Assembly: GCA_021014325.1 (NCBI GenBank)
Contig: CM037462.1
Coordinates: forward strand, 16,264,135 to 16,328,134
Direction of reading: 5' to 3'
DNA length: 64,000 nt
Source: Plazaster borealis
Taxonomy: Eukaryota > Echinodermata > Asteroidea > Forcipulatida > Labidiasteridae
Part shown: positions 10,124 through 22,558 of the stretch, piece after piece
How positions within the stretch are numbered: position 1 is the first letter of the stretch
Layout of the letters: each line of letters begins with the position of its first letter
Notes under the pieces: generated by a model
What the model saw: the letters and a program-made list of their open reading frames with translations, nothing else
Told to the model about the DNA's origin: nothing
Database searches by the model: none
Made by a program: the position numbers and the translations under genes

Positions 10124-12819
10124 CAACAACAGACGAAAAGAGAAATCATGTTGTGATTTATCTGAGCAAAAGGAACACTTTCAAACATGAAGAGCAAGGG
10201 CCGTAAACAACGCTACAGCTGGAAAGATATACAACCCTGGTGCATAGAATTAAGAGTGTTGGTTCGCAATCGCCCCCCCCTCCGTGACAGACTCTCGATC
10301 AATAACAATCTTTAGCATCTCTTCCTGACTCAAGATCTAATGTCTCGGGGGTCGCTTCCCCCATGTTAGCATGAAAACAGACAAAATCCATTTTATTGAC
10401 CGCTGCTTCTTATACGAGCATAAGTGCAAAGGTTAACTCACTTTCATTTTTCATTTCTTACCCTTGAAGGTACTTCTTGCACTGGAATATTGGAAAGGTT
10501 AAAATAACCGTTTCTGACGAGACGCGACTATATAGGTATAGTGCGTGGCGTGGGTAAGACTGGGCTTGCAATTAGAAATCGATCCAGTCTGGCTGGGACG
10601 TTCCACTTATTTCTTTATTCAATCATAATGCGCACTTTTCTTTGATGACCGTTGTGCGAGTGTGTCAGAGCTGAAAGTGATGCGGTCGGATGATCGGATT
10701 GTACGGCGGGGATTAGGCTTCCTTTCATGAGCTTTACTCGACGATTAGTTTTAATCCAACATTCAAACCGTTATAATGGTCATCTACCTTTGGGTCATTA
10801 GTTAAATACATTTTGTTCCGTATACTACTGCAGATAAAGTATATGGAGCCTCAAAACCATTTTAATTTAGGGTACGAATCAGCGGCTATAAGTCTTTGGA
10901 TATGACATGCAATAAATCACTGGATGCTTCATGCATTTTTGTTTGAGGGTACTAAATCTGAAATTCCAAACAAACAACATCAGAGTTGTGGGATATGCAC
11001 CTACTGAGTTGACTGAACATTTTAGTGGTTGATGCATTACCAGTACAACACCCGGACAAAGAAATGCACTCATTGAAAGACGGCATCAGGAGAAAAAAAA
11101 GTGGTTTCTTACAAGTTGCATCATTTTGCTTATTTTACAGTTAAGTTACATAAGTCAAGGTAGCATTATTTGCTATCCTCGTCATGGTCCCTGATGGATG
11201 CAATAACAAATTATACATAACTGTTCTACATTATCAAAGGGGCGAACAGACTATTGTCCCTCCCAGCCTCAGTTTGGTGACATTGATAAAGAATGTAGAG
11301 GGGAAAAAAAACAACAACAGGCATTCACCATAATTGAGCTCGTATTCACCAGGCGCTTCTTCTGTACCAATAATCCATCCAAACAATTCATACAAGGTAA
11401 AAAGCAAACTGGGAAATGAATTCCCGTGTTTGTATTCGCCACTCCATTCATCCCATCGTAGTTGAAGGCTATTTACTCTAAGATTACCTACGTCTCAAGG
11501 CAGAGCTACCCTTAATCATACCATTAATCTAGGGGGATTTTTTTAGCCAATTAGTGTGTCGACAAGGTTTGATGACGTGCACACGACGGGGTAATAGCAA
11601 AGGCTATGATAAATGGGACAGCGCTTTAATTGGTGCTCTAATAATTGCAGCAGAAACTGTCAAAGAATTATTTTATATAGTAAGCTTTAAATTGCTAGCT
11701 TACAAACCCTAATAAGGAACAGAACAGAGATCGCTTTTATTTAAATTTGGATTATCTTGAAAAATAAAGAGGAAAATAAGCCCCAAACCACAGACACACA
11801 AAACGCTGTACAAACCCTGTAAAGAACAGAGCAGCGATCTCTATTTAAACTTGGATTATCTTGAGAAATGAAGAAGAAAATACACAAACCACACACAAAA
11901 CGTCACTAGTAAATTTTTGAACTTAAGATAAACTCATAATAGGAAACAGAGACATCTCATATAAATTTAAAAGTTAAATCTCAGGTAACACAAAATACTT
12001 TGTTGAGATATCTCAATTCCTGAAATTGTTAATTTATAAAAGAGCTGTTCTGTTCTTCCCAACTGGAAACAAACCCCCAAATTAGACCGAAAGATTGACC
12101 TATAGTGTGATCCGAATGTCGCTCTCTGGATTATAGATGGGCGTTTCTACTGATCTAGAACGGTTGTCATGCCCAAAGTGAGGGGGGGGGGATTTATGTT
12201 TCTGTGACCGACATCAAACAATCTTCTACATCGGCAGGTCGAAGTCATAAACTCAAAGGAGTCTTAGTCCCTATAAATCAACCCTTGATTGCTCCCAATT
12301 TCTGCCATTTCAGATTCTAGCTTAAAGATAATGTTTAGGTTCATTTTCCCCCACCCCCCGATGTAGCACGAACGAATGTCGCAACGATCTATTAGTGAAT
12401 GTTCTTCACCATGCATTACAACAAAATAGTCATTCTGTTATATTGATAATATTAGTGTGAAATAGAAATATAATTGTGCATTTTCCAATGAGGAATCTAA
12501 TACTTACAAGCACCATCTTAACTCCAGGACAGAGCTGCTAATATTTGCACCTTGCAATCAGTGAGATTTTGTACAACAATCAGGGAGATATTTAGAATTA
12601 TACTCAACATAAATAGGGTAAAAGTTTCCATATAATCAGGGAGATTTTCAATTTTTTCATCAGAACATGGGAAGAGTGGTTTACTTTCAGGGAACTTTCT
12701 GCAGAATCAGGGAGAGTTGGCAGCTCTGTATTATTATAGGCCTAAGTAAACCAACTTTGGTTCTTGTTAGGATGTTACTCATGGTAGGAGATTTGCAAGA
12801 TGACACCTTTACCTCACCT
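10124..12819. other. Gene-free stretch with a diverged tandem duplication
   Basis: No exon supported. About 11,700-11,808 and 11,810-11,903 are diverged copies of one segment (both carry ACAAACCCT..., GAACAGA, TTTGGATTATCTTGA or CTTGGATTATCTTGA, and CACACAAAACG). Several C or G homopolymer runs are present (10,265; 12,181; 12,350). Confidence 0.5.
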
Positions 12820-13217
12820 CTAAGGTATCGTACACGTTTGGTAATTGGAACCCACTGTTTGTTTCAATCCTATAGTTGTAGATATATAGCATAAAACTAA
12901 CCTGTGAAAATTTCCTTTCGAAAGGTGGTAGCGTTTTTGAGATATTGCCAACAATATGGAGCGGTTATGTCCACGCAGGAAGAATAATCTGCATTGGAAT
13001 ACACACTATGAGAAGCGTTAATACGGCCGTAACGCTTCTCAGATTAGAATTTTGGGGGATAAAAGGTGATATCTTTTTTCATAACCGCATTACTTCGAAG
13101 TGAAAAGTTTCTCAACATTCATTATACTATCCAAAGCTGCTGTACTTCTAACCAAGTAAGTTTTTGTTGCCATTAATTTTCAGAGTCATTACCAAACGTA
13201 TATATACCTCTTCTTTA
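12820..13217 (+). mobile_element. TTAA-type MITE, family B copy 2
   Basis: It starts CTAAGGTATCGTACACGTTTGG, which is closer to the family A end than to the usual family B end, and carries the family B body (CCACGCAGGAAGAATAATC and so on). Its palindromic centre, at about 13,009-13,041, has the core CGGCCG. The right end is degenerate (ACGTATATATACC then TTTAAA). Confidence 0.82.
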
Positions 13218-14249
13218 AACTGAAATGAGCTCCATCCAAATGGTTTGCATGTGATTGTCGACTATGAGCTGAAGCCCCAAGCCCCAAGGCACCCATTGCG
13301 GGTTGACTCCAGACCCCCAGGGTTATTATTCGATCGCGTGTAAGTTGATGCATCTAGTGCATCTAGACTATAAATCAGTCTTGGTTCATAGTATGCAGAC
13401 TTAGTCGATGTCAAGTATCCGTTTTTGGGTTATTACTAAGTTAAGTAGAGAGAAATATTTATCGGTAAACGTGAATTTCTTGAAGGCAAAGATAATTTGA
13501 ACGAATGCATCAGTGTATGTTTCAGGTTTCTTTGCCAGACAATAGTCAGGCAATTGTTATACATTTATTTCTCACAGATTAAGTCAAATAAAACAAAATT
13601 CTTAGCAGTCCTCGTTACAAAAAGAAAATTTAAAACTACACATGTGTATTATGCTTCCCTAAACGAAATGATTTGCATCAACTTCTGTGTATTTCGGTTC
13701 ATTTTGTATTTTCTTTTGTTTATTAAGTTTGCTTTCTTGCTCCTTTTTTTGTTCACGTTTATTTGTATGTACATTTATTTATGTATTGTACATTTTGCGT
13801 TGTTTTGGTCGAAATCTTTTTTTTAAATAATAATGATAACTGTGACTGTTATCATCGAGTCATTGAAGAAGCTTTAGATATGTCAAGGTGGTTGTTTGTT
13901 TCTTCCACCCTCACGAAGCCCCAATGATCTTGTCACCTCATCCATTTCTAGTCGCATGAGTATTACCTCACCACCATTCTACGTGATAAGATTCTAAAGA
14001 CGTCAGTAAACTCGTCAGAGAAATCGACAAACTAGAGTGTAGATGTTGTATGAATACTAAATGAACATAAACATGAGTTAAATTTACATAATGCTGGGGG
14101 GTTCGATACTATCGTCTTGCCTCTGGAGATAATTTCGATGTCGAAGCTCGAGACCATAATAATTTTTGTCTCATATTGTCATAGACAAATGTTCCTCAGT
14201 AATTCAAGGGCGGAGTCAACAGTTTGTTTTTCGATTACATTGCTCAGTA
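13218..14249. other. Gene-free stretch
   Basis: A 109-codon hydrophobic frame (13497-13826) lies in very AT-rich DNA and looks like a T-rich composition artefact. No other feature recognised. Confidence 0.5.
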
Positions 14250-14861
14250 GGCCTAAGGCCAGATAAATAAATAAAAAATTGTTGACCGTCCCCGCCCAAC
14301 CCTACAAAACCCCCCGACTCAATTTTGTTTCAATCATAAAAACGGTATTTTCAAGGATCTTTTCAGTCAAATTTGGCTCCCAGATTTTTCAGCTGAAATT
14401 TTTTCAAAATCCATATAGGTTGGAAATAGATGTTTAAAGAAAGGTTACCTCTCACCCCCACTTCCCAACCAAAAAGGAAGATCAACAAATTTGTGTATGT
14501 GGCCTAATGGCTGAATTATCAGTGATGAATTGAATTCGGCAAATCAATTTACTCCAGAGAGTATGGAGCAAAAACAAGAACAATTCTTCAAATACTAGGG
14601 GCCTAGCTAAGGCTACACTGCGTTTTAGTTTTTTGAAAATGTTAATACAGAAAATGTCATACAGGAGTTAAACGGGTTTAATAAAACAATTAAAAACATC
14701 AAAATCACACAAATCCTCTGTTTTGTAGTGATTGTTATGATTTCTGTATTCTTTATTTCGTATATTGCCATGTTAAAAAAAGGAAAAAAGAGAAAAAACG
14801 CCCTCTCACCCCCACTTCCCCACCAAAAGGGACGATCAACAATTTCTTTTAATGTGGCCTC
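14250..14861 (+). mobile_element. Inverted-repeat element, family I copy 1
   Basis: The left end (AGGCC...AAAAATTGTTGACCGTCCCC) and right end (GGGACGATCAACAATTTC...GTGGCCT) are inverted repeats. The interior includes CAGTCAAATTTGGCTCCCAG, TTTTCAGCTGAAATTTTTTC, AACAAGAACAATTCTTC and CTCTGTTTTGTAGTGATTG. Related copies lie at 40,110 and 53,308. A terminal segment is duplicated inside this copy (about 14,477-14,573 resembles 14,829-14,912). Confidence 0.75.
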
Positions 14862-14929
14862 AGTGATGAATTAAATTCGGCAAATCAATTTACTCCAGAA
14901 AGTATGGAGCCCCTATGAGGGAAATATGA

Positions 14930-15110
14930 TGAAAACAAATTCACAGGTACCAAGAAACAACTTGAGCTCTTTATTTCGTGCGCTCGAAATAATTTTATTT
15001 CGAGCATACACAATAATTTTGATCGCTCGGAATAAATTATTTCGAGTGCACGAAATGATTTCGAGTGCACAAAATAAAGAACTGAAATTATTTCTTGGTA
15101 CATGAATTAC
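14930..15110. repeat. Foldback region of ATTTCGAG/CTCGAAAT motifs
   Basis: Outer arms GGTACCAAGAAA (left) and TTTCTTGGTAC (right) are inverted. Inside, the near-palindromic motif ATTTCGAGTGCACGAAAT and its variants recur several times. No ORF of note; reverse frames here are by-products. Confidence 0.65.
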
Positions 15111-17329
15111 CATAATATGTCCCTTTAGGGGCCCCGTCAAGAAAGCATTTCAGAAAGTATTCAAAATTGAGGGAATGGACTGCGCAAGTCTATGGTTCTC
15201 ACGCGCATTGTTTTATCGTGAAAGGAAACAAAAACTCGCACTCGAACGAGTCCCAACATTAGAACGCGCGAGACTTGCAGACTATTCTACGGATAATATC
15301 ATGTTATATACAATCGATTTGCACACAGACGGCACACTGAATCAAAGAAGCATTTCATCATGAGCAAAGTTATATGATATGCCCACATTAATCACTTCAG
15401 AAAGTTTAAAAAAAAATACTAATTTGTTTTTAGGTTGATATCTCCTAGGTCTCAAAAAATATGGATAAAGATTACGATCATCAGAAAACATGGCTGACTC
15501 AATTTTGTAAAAACAGCAACAATAATATTGACCTATTTTCAATGTTGACCAAGATCAACATGAGTAACAAGTTTTTATGGACGGGTAATGACCACCAAGC
15601 CTTGGATACTCCTTAAAGTCTAAATTAAATTAAAATGAAAGTGCCACTGAATCTTATGATGGCTGTCATCAAAACTCATTCCAAATCCATCTCAAAAAAC
15701 TATACATCAAAAATACATACGTTCGATGCTATTAACCTTTGCATAAAGTGTGTCATATTACAGCTCTCCGCAGCTCCCCCACCCCACACCCCCTACGACG
15801 TGATCACAAACCACAGCAGTATGGTGTAATATTTCGTCTAATCTTCAGAGATGCAGTCATAATTAATTACCATTTTAATTGAGAGATATATCATACGTGG
15901 CTCCGTGACTAATGTTCTAATTAATTTCCCACCCTCCAGGAAGTCATTGACAGTTAAATAAGTGTATAATTTATAATCTTCACACTGTGTTCATCTGATA
16001 GCTTTGTGTGTAATCCGATAAATCCATGAGTGTTTTCGTCCAGTCAGAAATACCCCTAAGCCATCGTGACCCCTGTATATCATCAAGGCCTTCTGCTTGA
16101 GGTATTTTATTTCATTATGTTGGAAAAAGAGACAGAAGTCTCCTAGATTTGTCCAGCTTTTGTTATGGATTTCATAACTTAGCAAAACAGCGATATTCTT
16201 TGATTTAATTTGAGATCAATCCCGAGCACAAATTTCTGAGAAAAACCATTTTGAGCAAAGATTTGATTATAATCGTCAGCTAGGGGGAATTCCCATAGGG
16301 AGTACACTGAAACTTGTTGTCTCTTAAAGAATGTAGTGCGAGGCAAGATTAAAAATGCAGAGAGTGTATACAATACGTGGAGGTCATTGCCCTGCCTCGC
16401 TATTTTAAATCCGTTGCAATCTGTTTCCGTTTTCACGTGAAATGAAGAATGATTCCGAGCACGTTCCGACGGACTGAGCTCACACCTGCCTGATGCAGTA
16501 TGATCAATCAAACTCAACGAAGTGCCCCCAAACGCTCATGCAAACTCTATCTCCTCGAGGTGTTACAGCCGTGTCATGACCGCTCACCTCGACCCCGGTC
16601 TGCCTGCAACTGAGCTCGGTACAACAACCTGAGAACAAAGTACTCTCACTAGTGTATACGAAAAGGTTGATTCATTATAAATGATAGTTTCAGTTTCTGG
16701 TAGTGAGCCAATCATTCAAACCATTTGCATGGGAACTTCAAGTCGAATTCAATCGAGAATTCCTCGAATATATATAACTGTCCGTTCGGCCGGTAGTATT
16801 GCTTAAGACGTTGGGGGGGGGGCACTCTGAGGTAGGCCTACCACAAATAATATAGGCCAATTAACTTTATTTACAAAAGGAGTGACCTTGTACATGTACA
16901 TTCCAGGGTCTTTCTGGCAGGCAACATACTACACTGGTCATACGGAAAAATGTTTTACATTTTGAGTCATAATTTCCGCATAAATTCAAGTGTTATAAAA
17001 GTAACAGCCGAACAAGTCTTGAGATGTGCCCCCTTTCTTCATATCAAAAGTTGATAAAAAAACAGACAGATTTTACGAATTCTTCCACTTATGAGCTGTG
17101 TACACATCGTACTTGCAGGAAGTCCAGGCTCAGTGGCTCTTTTGTAAACATGTGATGTCACAGGTCACATGGCCTATGAGCAGGTACAGATTCGAGTAAG
17201 GTAAACGCGTTTAATGTTGAAAGATAAAGTGAAATAAACTGTGAAATCTTTAAAATGTTAGCTAAAATCATCTGGAGTTGTGTCTTAGAGAGGGCAAGGC
17301 TATTTTCAATTTGCAAAGAGCACTTAAAG
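15111..17329. other. Gene-free stretch
   Basis: No supported exon. The 112-codon reverse frame at 16179-16517 lacks recognisable motifs. A G run occurs at 16,812-16,820. No repeat family from elsewhere in the window was recognised. Confidence 0.45.
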
Positions 17330-17724
17330 CAGGGAAGGTATACGTTTGGTAGCCGATCTTAAAATGAATGGCAATCAAAACTTGGTTAGAAGTACAGCAG
17401 CTTTCGATAGTATAAATCATTTTGAGAATCATTTCACTTCGAAGTTATGTAAAAAGATATCAGGCTGAGTTTTTATCCCCCAAAGTTTGAATCAACGTTA
17501 CTGTCATCAGATACGTTTCTGAGATTGTGCATTCCAATTACGGATTATTCTTCCTGCGTGGACATAACCGCTCCAGATTTTCGGCGATATCTCAAAAACG
17601 CTACCACCTTTTGAAATAAAATTTGCACAGGTTAGTTTTGTTGTATACAATTATCTACATTTCTATAGGATTAAAACGATCGAACGGTTCCAAAAACCAA
17701 AGATATATACGTAATTCCCTTTAA
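17330..17724 (-). mobile_element. TTAA-type MITE, family B copy 3
   Basis: Reverse orientation: the CAAGTAAG-equivalent end comes first, and the GATTATTCTTCCTGCGTGG and GGCGATATCTCAAAAACGCTACC landmarks follow. It ends in TCCCT-TTAA (17,721-17,724). The first end is eroded and the central palindrome is degraded, suggesting an older copy. Confidence 0.78.
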
Positions 17725-18152
17725 ATTAGAAAATCTATGGGAAACGTTTAAAGGGGCACCAAGGCCCTGACCAGGGCAAGGCCGGGGCCTTCTGTGGCCG
17801 GTACGTTTAATTCCAAGCTTGCAATGAAATTCAATCATCGATGTTAATTTAACGATGGTGTAAATCTTCTTCGTGTGCTGCATTTACATTTAAAATAGTT
17901 TCCAGTTATAAAAATAGTTTCCAGATTCCTGTCCATTACTAACTTCAGGAATGAGTAAACAACATGTGTTCATCTTGACCAGAAGAAAAACATGCACAGA
18001 ATCGATTTGACTTGCAATTTTGCAGTCACCTTCTAAATTTTTTCATAAGAAAGTTTCATAAGACAAACGATTGTACATTCCATGTAATAGTGATTGAATT
18101 ATTTGGAAATCTATTTTTTAACTGAGTGCCTTTGTTCTATGGACAGTGTTAC
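17725..18152. other. Gene-free stretch
   Basis: Includes a GC-rich patch (17,750-17,800) with short inverted GGCCT/AGGCC-type motifs. No exon seen. Confidence 0.45.
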
Positions 18153-18542
18153 CGGCGTGTCGTGGCTGAGCGGATAAGAACACCGGACTCAAGCTCTGGT
18201 GTTTCTGATCAGCAGAGTGTGGATTCGAGTTCCAGTCGTGACACTTTTGTCCTTAAGCAAGACAAAAAGACACTTAACCATTATTGCTTTGTCCTTCGGA
18301 TGGGACGTAAAGCCTTTGTTCCCGTGTGTTGTGTATTGCACAGGCAAGAACCCAGTTACACTTATGGTGCAAGAGAAGTGGCTGCTGAATGCGCTGCAGC
18401 ACCTTGTTAACCCTTACAAGGTGCTTCATAAATTCAACAAATTCAAAACCTGTCTTAAAATGTTTCTGTTTGTTTAAGCGCCTTGAGTACCTTAATGATA
18501 GATACATGCGCTTATTATATAATACTATATATTATTATTATT
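18153..18542 (+). repeat. tRNA-derived SINE (family F copy 1)
   Basis: A tRNA-like head (A box GTGGCTGAGCGG, B box GATTCGAGTTCC) begins near 18,157. The body contains CCTTAAGCAAGAC and CCTTCGGATGGGACGTAAAG, then a GCGCCTTGAGTACC region and an AT-rich trinucleotide tail (TATTATTATTATT). The same head and body occur in the receptor gene's second intron near 42,040. Confidence 0.8.
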
Positions 18543-19019
18543 TGAACATACGAACATTATTGCATGTCAAAGGAAGATATTAATTAAAATGCAGAGAAAG
18601 TCTTGTCATATAAATTGAAGATCATTGAACCAGAAAATTAATTTTCTGGCAACTGTTTCCACAGCATAATAACAGGGCTGGTTAAACTTCATGTAACCAT
18701 GAAACAGTCGTTTCCTGCACCGTTCCGTATCGCACGTGTCATTATTTCGTACAATATGATTTATCATGGTGCGGGATAATTAAACACGGTTAAAGAGGAC
18801 GCCATGTTAGCGATATAATTGTTATTTCATCCCTTAAAGGTGGAATTAATATTTAGTCGGCGCTATTTCATGGTGTATCTAGTCATGTCTGGAGTCATCG
18901 GTCTAGCGGAGATGCCTACGGTGTGTCTTGAATAAGTAATTTACCATGACATTTTACCATCTTATTATAAAATAGGAACATGTTCAACTGCCCGCCTCTC
19001 TCATCTATGTATCACCTTA
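18543..19019. other. Gene-free stretch
   Basis: No exon, repeat copy or RNA gene recognised. Confidence 0.45.
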
Positions 19020-19189
19020 TAGTTAAGATCTTTAAGACTGCGTCCAACAGGGAGTGTAACTTGAGGAATGTTTGGGGGCCTGATTAGAGTGCTGTATACG
19101 ATTTTAGTTAAGATCTTTAAGACTGCATCCAGCAGGGAGTGTAACTCGAGGCTTGTTTGGAGGCTTGATTAGAGTGCTGTATACGACTT
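19020..19189. repeat. Tandem duplication, 2 x 85 bp
   Basis: Units at 19,020-19,104 and 19,105-19,189 (TAGTTAAGATCTTTAAGACT...GTGCTGTATACGA) differ by only a handful of substitutions. Confidence 0.88.
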
Positions 19190-19309
19190 TAATTAGTGGT
19201 TATCGTGAGGCGAATGAAACACTGGTATAGATTCAATCCATTAGTGGTGTATTGTTTTACATCGTCTACGATGTCTTCACGTGATGATTGTATACATTTT
19301 ATACTTTTG

Positions 19310-19420
19310 GGTTGAACAAAGAAAAAAAATTGACTAGAACGGGATTTGAACCTGAGACCTCAGGATTAACGTGTTTAAGATACAACCTGGGAATCGGCAG
19401 TGAGAGGGTCACCTTACGGG
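19310..19420 (-). repeat. tRNA-derived SINE fragment (family T1), antisense
   Basis: On the minus strand a B-box-like GGTTCAAATCCC is followed by CGTTCTAGTCAA and a T-rich, TTGTTCAACCC-type tail, matching the elements near 1,840 and 47,610. Confidence 0.6.
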
Positions 19421-19508
19421 GATGCGACTTTTAGTATTCAAATTTACCCACAGTAAGTTTCCCTTGTGGTTTATTACTTGATTAAATTAATACTTTGTGG
19501 TTGTTGCA

Positions 19509-19737
19509 TGGGTGGTCGGGTTGGCGTTGAGTGGTATCTTTCCTCGCCTTCAACCTCTAGGGCCCTGATTCGAATCCCGCCGGGGCACTACGTGGATTTG
19601 GTAGTCAGTCCTACCTGACTGCGTGGGTTTTTCCCCTGAAATAATTATCTGGGGTTTTCCTCCCACATCTAAAACCGAAACTTCCTTCCTCGTCTTCTCT
19701 CCATGGGGTTCTTGGCTAGTACAGTGATTAAGTTTGC
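19509..19737 (+). repeat. SINE-like element with GATTCGAATCCC box
   Basis: GGCCCTGATTCGAATCCCGC contains a B-box-like core, preceded by TTGGCGTTGAGTGG (A-box-like). It is followed by ACTGCGTGGGTTTTTCCCCT and a C/T-rich tail. It abuts a partial family A element. Only one copy was seen here, so the SINE call rests on the box motifs. Confidence 0.5.
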
Positions 19738-19854
19738 TTAACTTCGATGTTGAGCCCAAATTTCCACGGGTTTGTTATTTTATGCATAATGTTAGGATAC
19801 ACCAAGTGAGGATACTGGTCTGTGAACTCCAAAAGTACACCACATTGCCTTTAA
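19738..19854 (-). mobile_element. Truncated family A MITE
   Basis: Only one end survives: CTTCGATGTTGAGCCCAAAT, TTGTTATTTTATGCAT, ACACCAAGTGAGGATACTGG, then TTGCCT-TTAA (19,851-19,854). It is a 5'-truncated or recombined copy fused to the SINE-like element. Confidence 0.75.
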
Positions 19855-21032
19855 TGTGTGTAAACTAATAAACCAACTGGCTCATCTGATGCTACTCTTC
19901 CTTCCAAGTAGATAAATGTTACATACATTTCAAAGACAATTTTGTAACGAGCTTGAACACCATACGTTCAACCCAATTTGTTTCCAAGAGTGCAAAACAA
20001 AATGGTCGCCCCAGTGCAATCCACCACGTGCAGTGATACTCAAAGTGGCTGAACACATGATACTTCGCTTTACATTATTGAAGGAGTTTTTCCATATGGG
20101 CGCAATAGTCAAATGCAAAACAGATTTATAGATTAGTATATGGACCGTCTGCAACGCAAAGTCGATGGGAGTTATAACCATTGTCTCTGAAATGGACACA
20201 TGCCCAGCTATTAAATATCCACCCTTGTTTATACTTGGCAGTCATAGGGTTATATAACGGAACATCAATTTTTGTTGGCAGTAATACCTTATGTTCCATT
20301 TACCATAAGGTTTATATGCGAACTATAACTTGCATAAATGAATAAACGTTTGGTTCAAATTGCCATGTAATGTCAATGCACTATAGTGCCATTGTATTTT
20401 ACGTAGTTCAGTACAGTTCTCATTATTTTCAGTGCATGAAGCCATGACATCCAGTTCCCCCTTTGTTCACTCGATGGAAATCTGGCCGGTGCATGTTTGC
20501 AGACATACTTATGCAGCCTGGCGACACAATGTTATCAAACAAATATATATTTAATGAACAATTTATGTTAACTGTGATGTTGATGCTTGCCGTATGACAT
20601 AAACGAGTTCTCTACGGCCATCAACAGCCACAATCATTTGTTGTAGTTATCGAATGACTGGTAGAAAAATCCATTCATGTATCAACGACAAAATTGATCG
20701 TTGGTAACCACTAATTAAAACGACAGGGGTACAGTCGCCGTGCGGGGGGATCTTGATTAAAGTCACCGCATATCAAACATCAACGTCTATCAGTACTTCG
20801 AATTTTCATATTTAGATCATTTAGGCCAGGCGAGTCCCGGGACAAGGGTGTTATTTGCTCCCGCCAAATAGATTGAGGAGCACGGTCCCCGGTACGCCTG
20901 TCAATTGAGGCATCGGCAAACCTTCTTGAATTACATCTTAGATTTGCAGAAGGGTACATTCAACTAGGGATCTGGTGCAAGGGCCTTCACACACTCTATC
21001 TATATCAAACTTACACATGACTTGTGTTATAA
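19855..21032. other. Gene-free stretch
   Basis: A short hairpin (CCTTATG/CATAAGG, about 20,287-20,312) is the only structure noticed. No exon. Confidence 0.45.
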
Positions 21033-21425
21033 AGATCTGTTTACGATTGGTAATGACTCTGAAAAATTATAATGAAAACTGACTTGGTAAGAAGTAGGGG
21101 CCTACAGCAGCTTTGGATACCGGTAGTATAATGCATTTTGAGAAACTTTTCACTTCGAAGTACTGCGGTTATGGAAAAAGATAATCACTTTTTATCACAG
21201 AAATTTGAATCTGAGAAGCGTTACTGCAGTAACGTTTCTCAGATTGTGTATTCCAATTGAAGATTCTTCTTCCTGCGTGGACATAACCGCTCCAGATTTT
21301 CGGCAATATCTCAAAAACGCTACCACCTTTTTAAATAAAATTTGCACAGGTTAGTTTTATGGTATATATCTACAACTATTGAAACAAACAGTGGGTTCCA
21401 ATTGCCAAACGTACAATCCCTTTAA
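21033..21425 (-). mobile_element. TTAA-type MITE, family B copy 4
   Basis: Reverse orientation with a near-perfect central palindrome (core CTGCAG) around 21,213-21,244 and an intact right end (ACGTACAATCCCT-TTAA, 21,422-21,425). The left end is diverged. Confidence 0.83.
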
Positions 21426-21797
21426 AAAACAAAATGAAACTCGACTCACATTCTTAATAATTCCGCTCCTAAAAAAAAGAGGAATTCTACTCACGTTTTA
21501 AGAAAACCTTGAGACTGCCTTTAGGCGATTCCTGCAACGAAAATAAGGAATTCATTGAAATAGAAATAATGCAATCTTTGTTTCTGCTCATAAAGCTAAT
21601 TAACTTTCTCCTGAAACGACGATGGCACTATAGTGCACTGTTCGATGTTTTGTTTCTTTTCTTTTACAAAATAATCATTAATTTGAAGATCATTATTGTT
21701 TTCATTGGACCGTTGCTTGCGTGCGCTAATTATATAGTTGAATCCGGCCCATTATATTTTAGAACGAGCTAACACAGACCGAAGCTGGATGATTGTC
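21426..21797. other. Gene-free stretch
   Basis: An 87-codon AT-rich hydrophobic frame (21509-21772) is probably spurious. Nothing else seen. Confidence 0.45.
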
Positions 21798-22184
21798 TTA
21801 AAGGCACTGTACGCGTTTGGTAATGACTCTCAATATATATATTAGCATAAAAATTGACTTGGTAACGAGCAACAGAGATCTGTTGATAGTATAAAACATT
21901 GTGAGAAACGACTCCCTCTGAAGTAACGTAGTTTTTGAGAAAGAGGTAATTTCTCACTAAAATAATAAAAGACTTCTTGCAAGAAGCCTTTTATTCCTAT
22001 CTGAAAGTGAAAGCACACAAATTTGTACAACAAGGGTGTTTTTTCTTTCATCTTTTTCTTGCAACTTCGATGACCAATTGAGCCCAAATTTTCACAGGCT
22101 TGTTATTTTATGCATATGTTGGGATACACCAAGTGAGAACACTGGTTTTCTTGACAATTACCAAACGTGTTAAGTGCCTTTAAT
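21798..22184 (-). mobile_element. TTAA-flanked MITE, family A copy 2
   Basis: TTAA-AGGCACTGTACGCGTTTGG at the left and AAGTGCCT-TTAA at the right. All family A landmarks are present. The central palindrome is reduced to CTTCTTGCAAGAAG (21,973-21,986). Confidence 0.88.
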
Positions 22185-22558
22185 CCATACTGTGTATTGA
22201 AAATAAATCAGCTATGAAAATCAGCATATTATGCATATAAAATACGAGGTAATTATGTACCCACAAAAAATGGTGCCTTGTTGTTACAGAAGGTTATAAA
22301 GTCAGGTCCTTTCAGTTATTACACGGTCGTGGCTTGTCTTCTTAAAGGCCATGTGACACGAGGCAATTTACAGGCACCCAGTTCCAGGCAATCTCCAAGA
22401 AGAAACAAAAGTCACTTGTTAATTTCCACAAAATTGTCTTGGGGACATTAAGATAGTGTTGGAAAAAAATGTCCGCTGTACTATCGAAGTGCTCCTTATG
22501 CATGCAGTGTAGTTTGTTGCCCCCAAGTTGCCTGTACAAATTGCCCTGTGTATGACCA
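22185..22558. other. Gene-free stretch
   Basis: No exon recognised. It runs up to the family D element. Confidence 0.45.

Noticed and set aside
13497..13826. Hydrophobic 109-codon frame that could be a membrane protein
   Set aside because: Very T-rich DNA gives Phe/Leu/Ile-rich frames by chance; no upstream or downstream gene signals.
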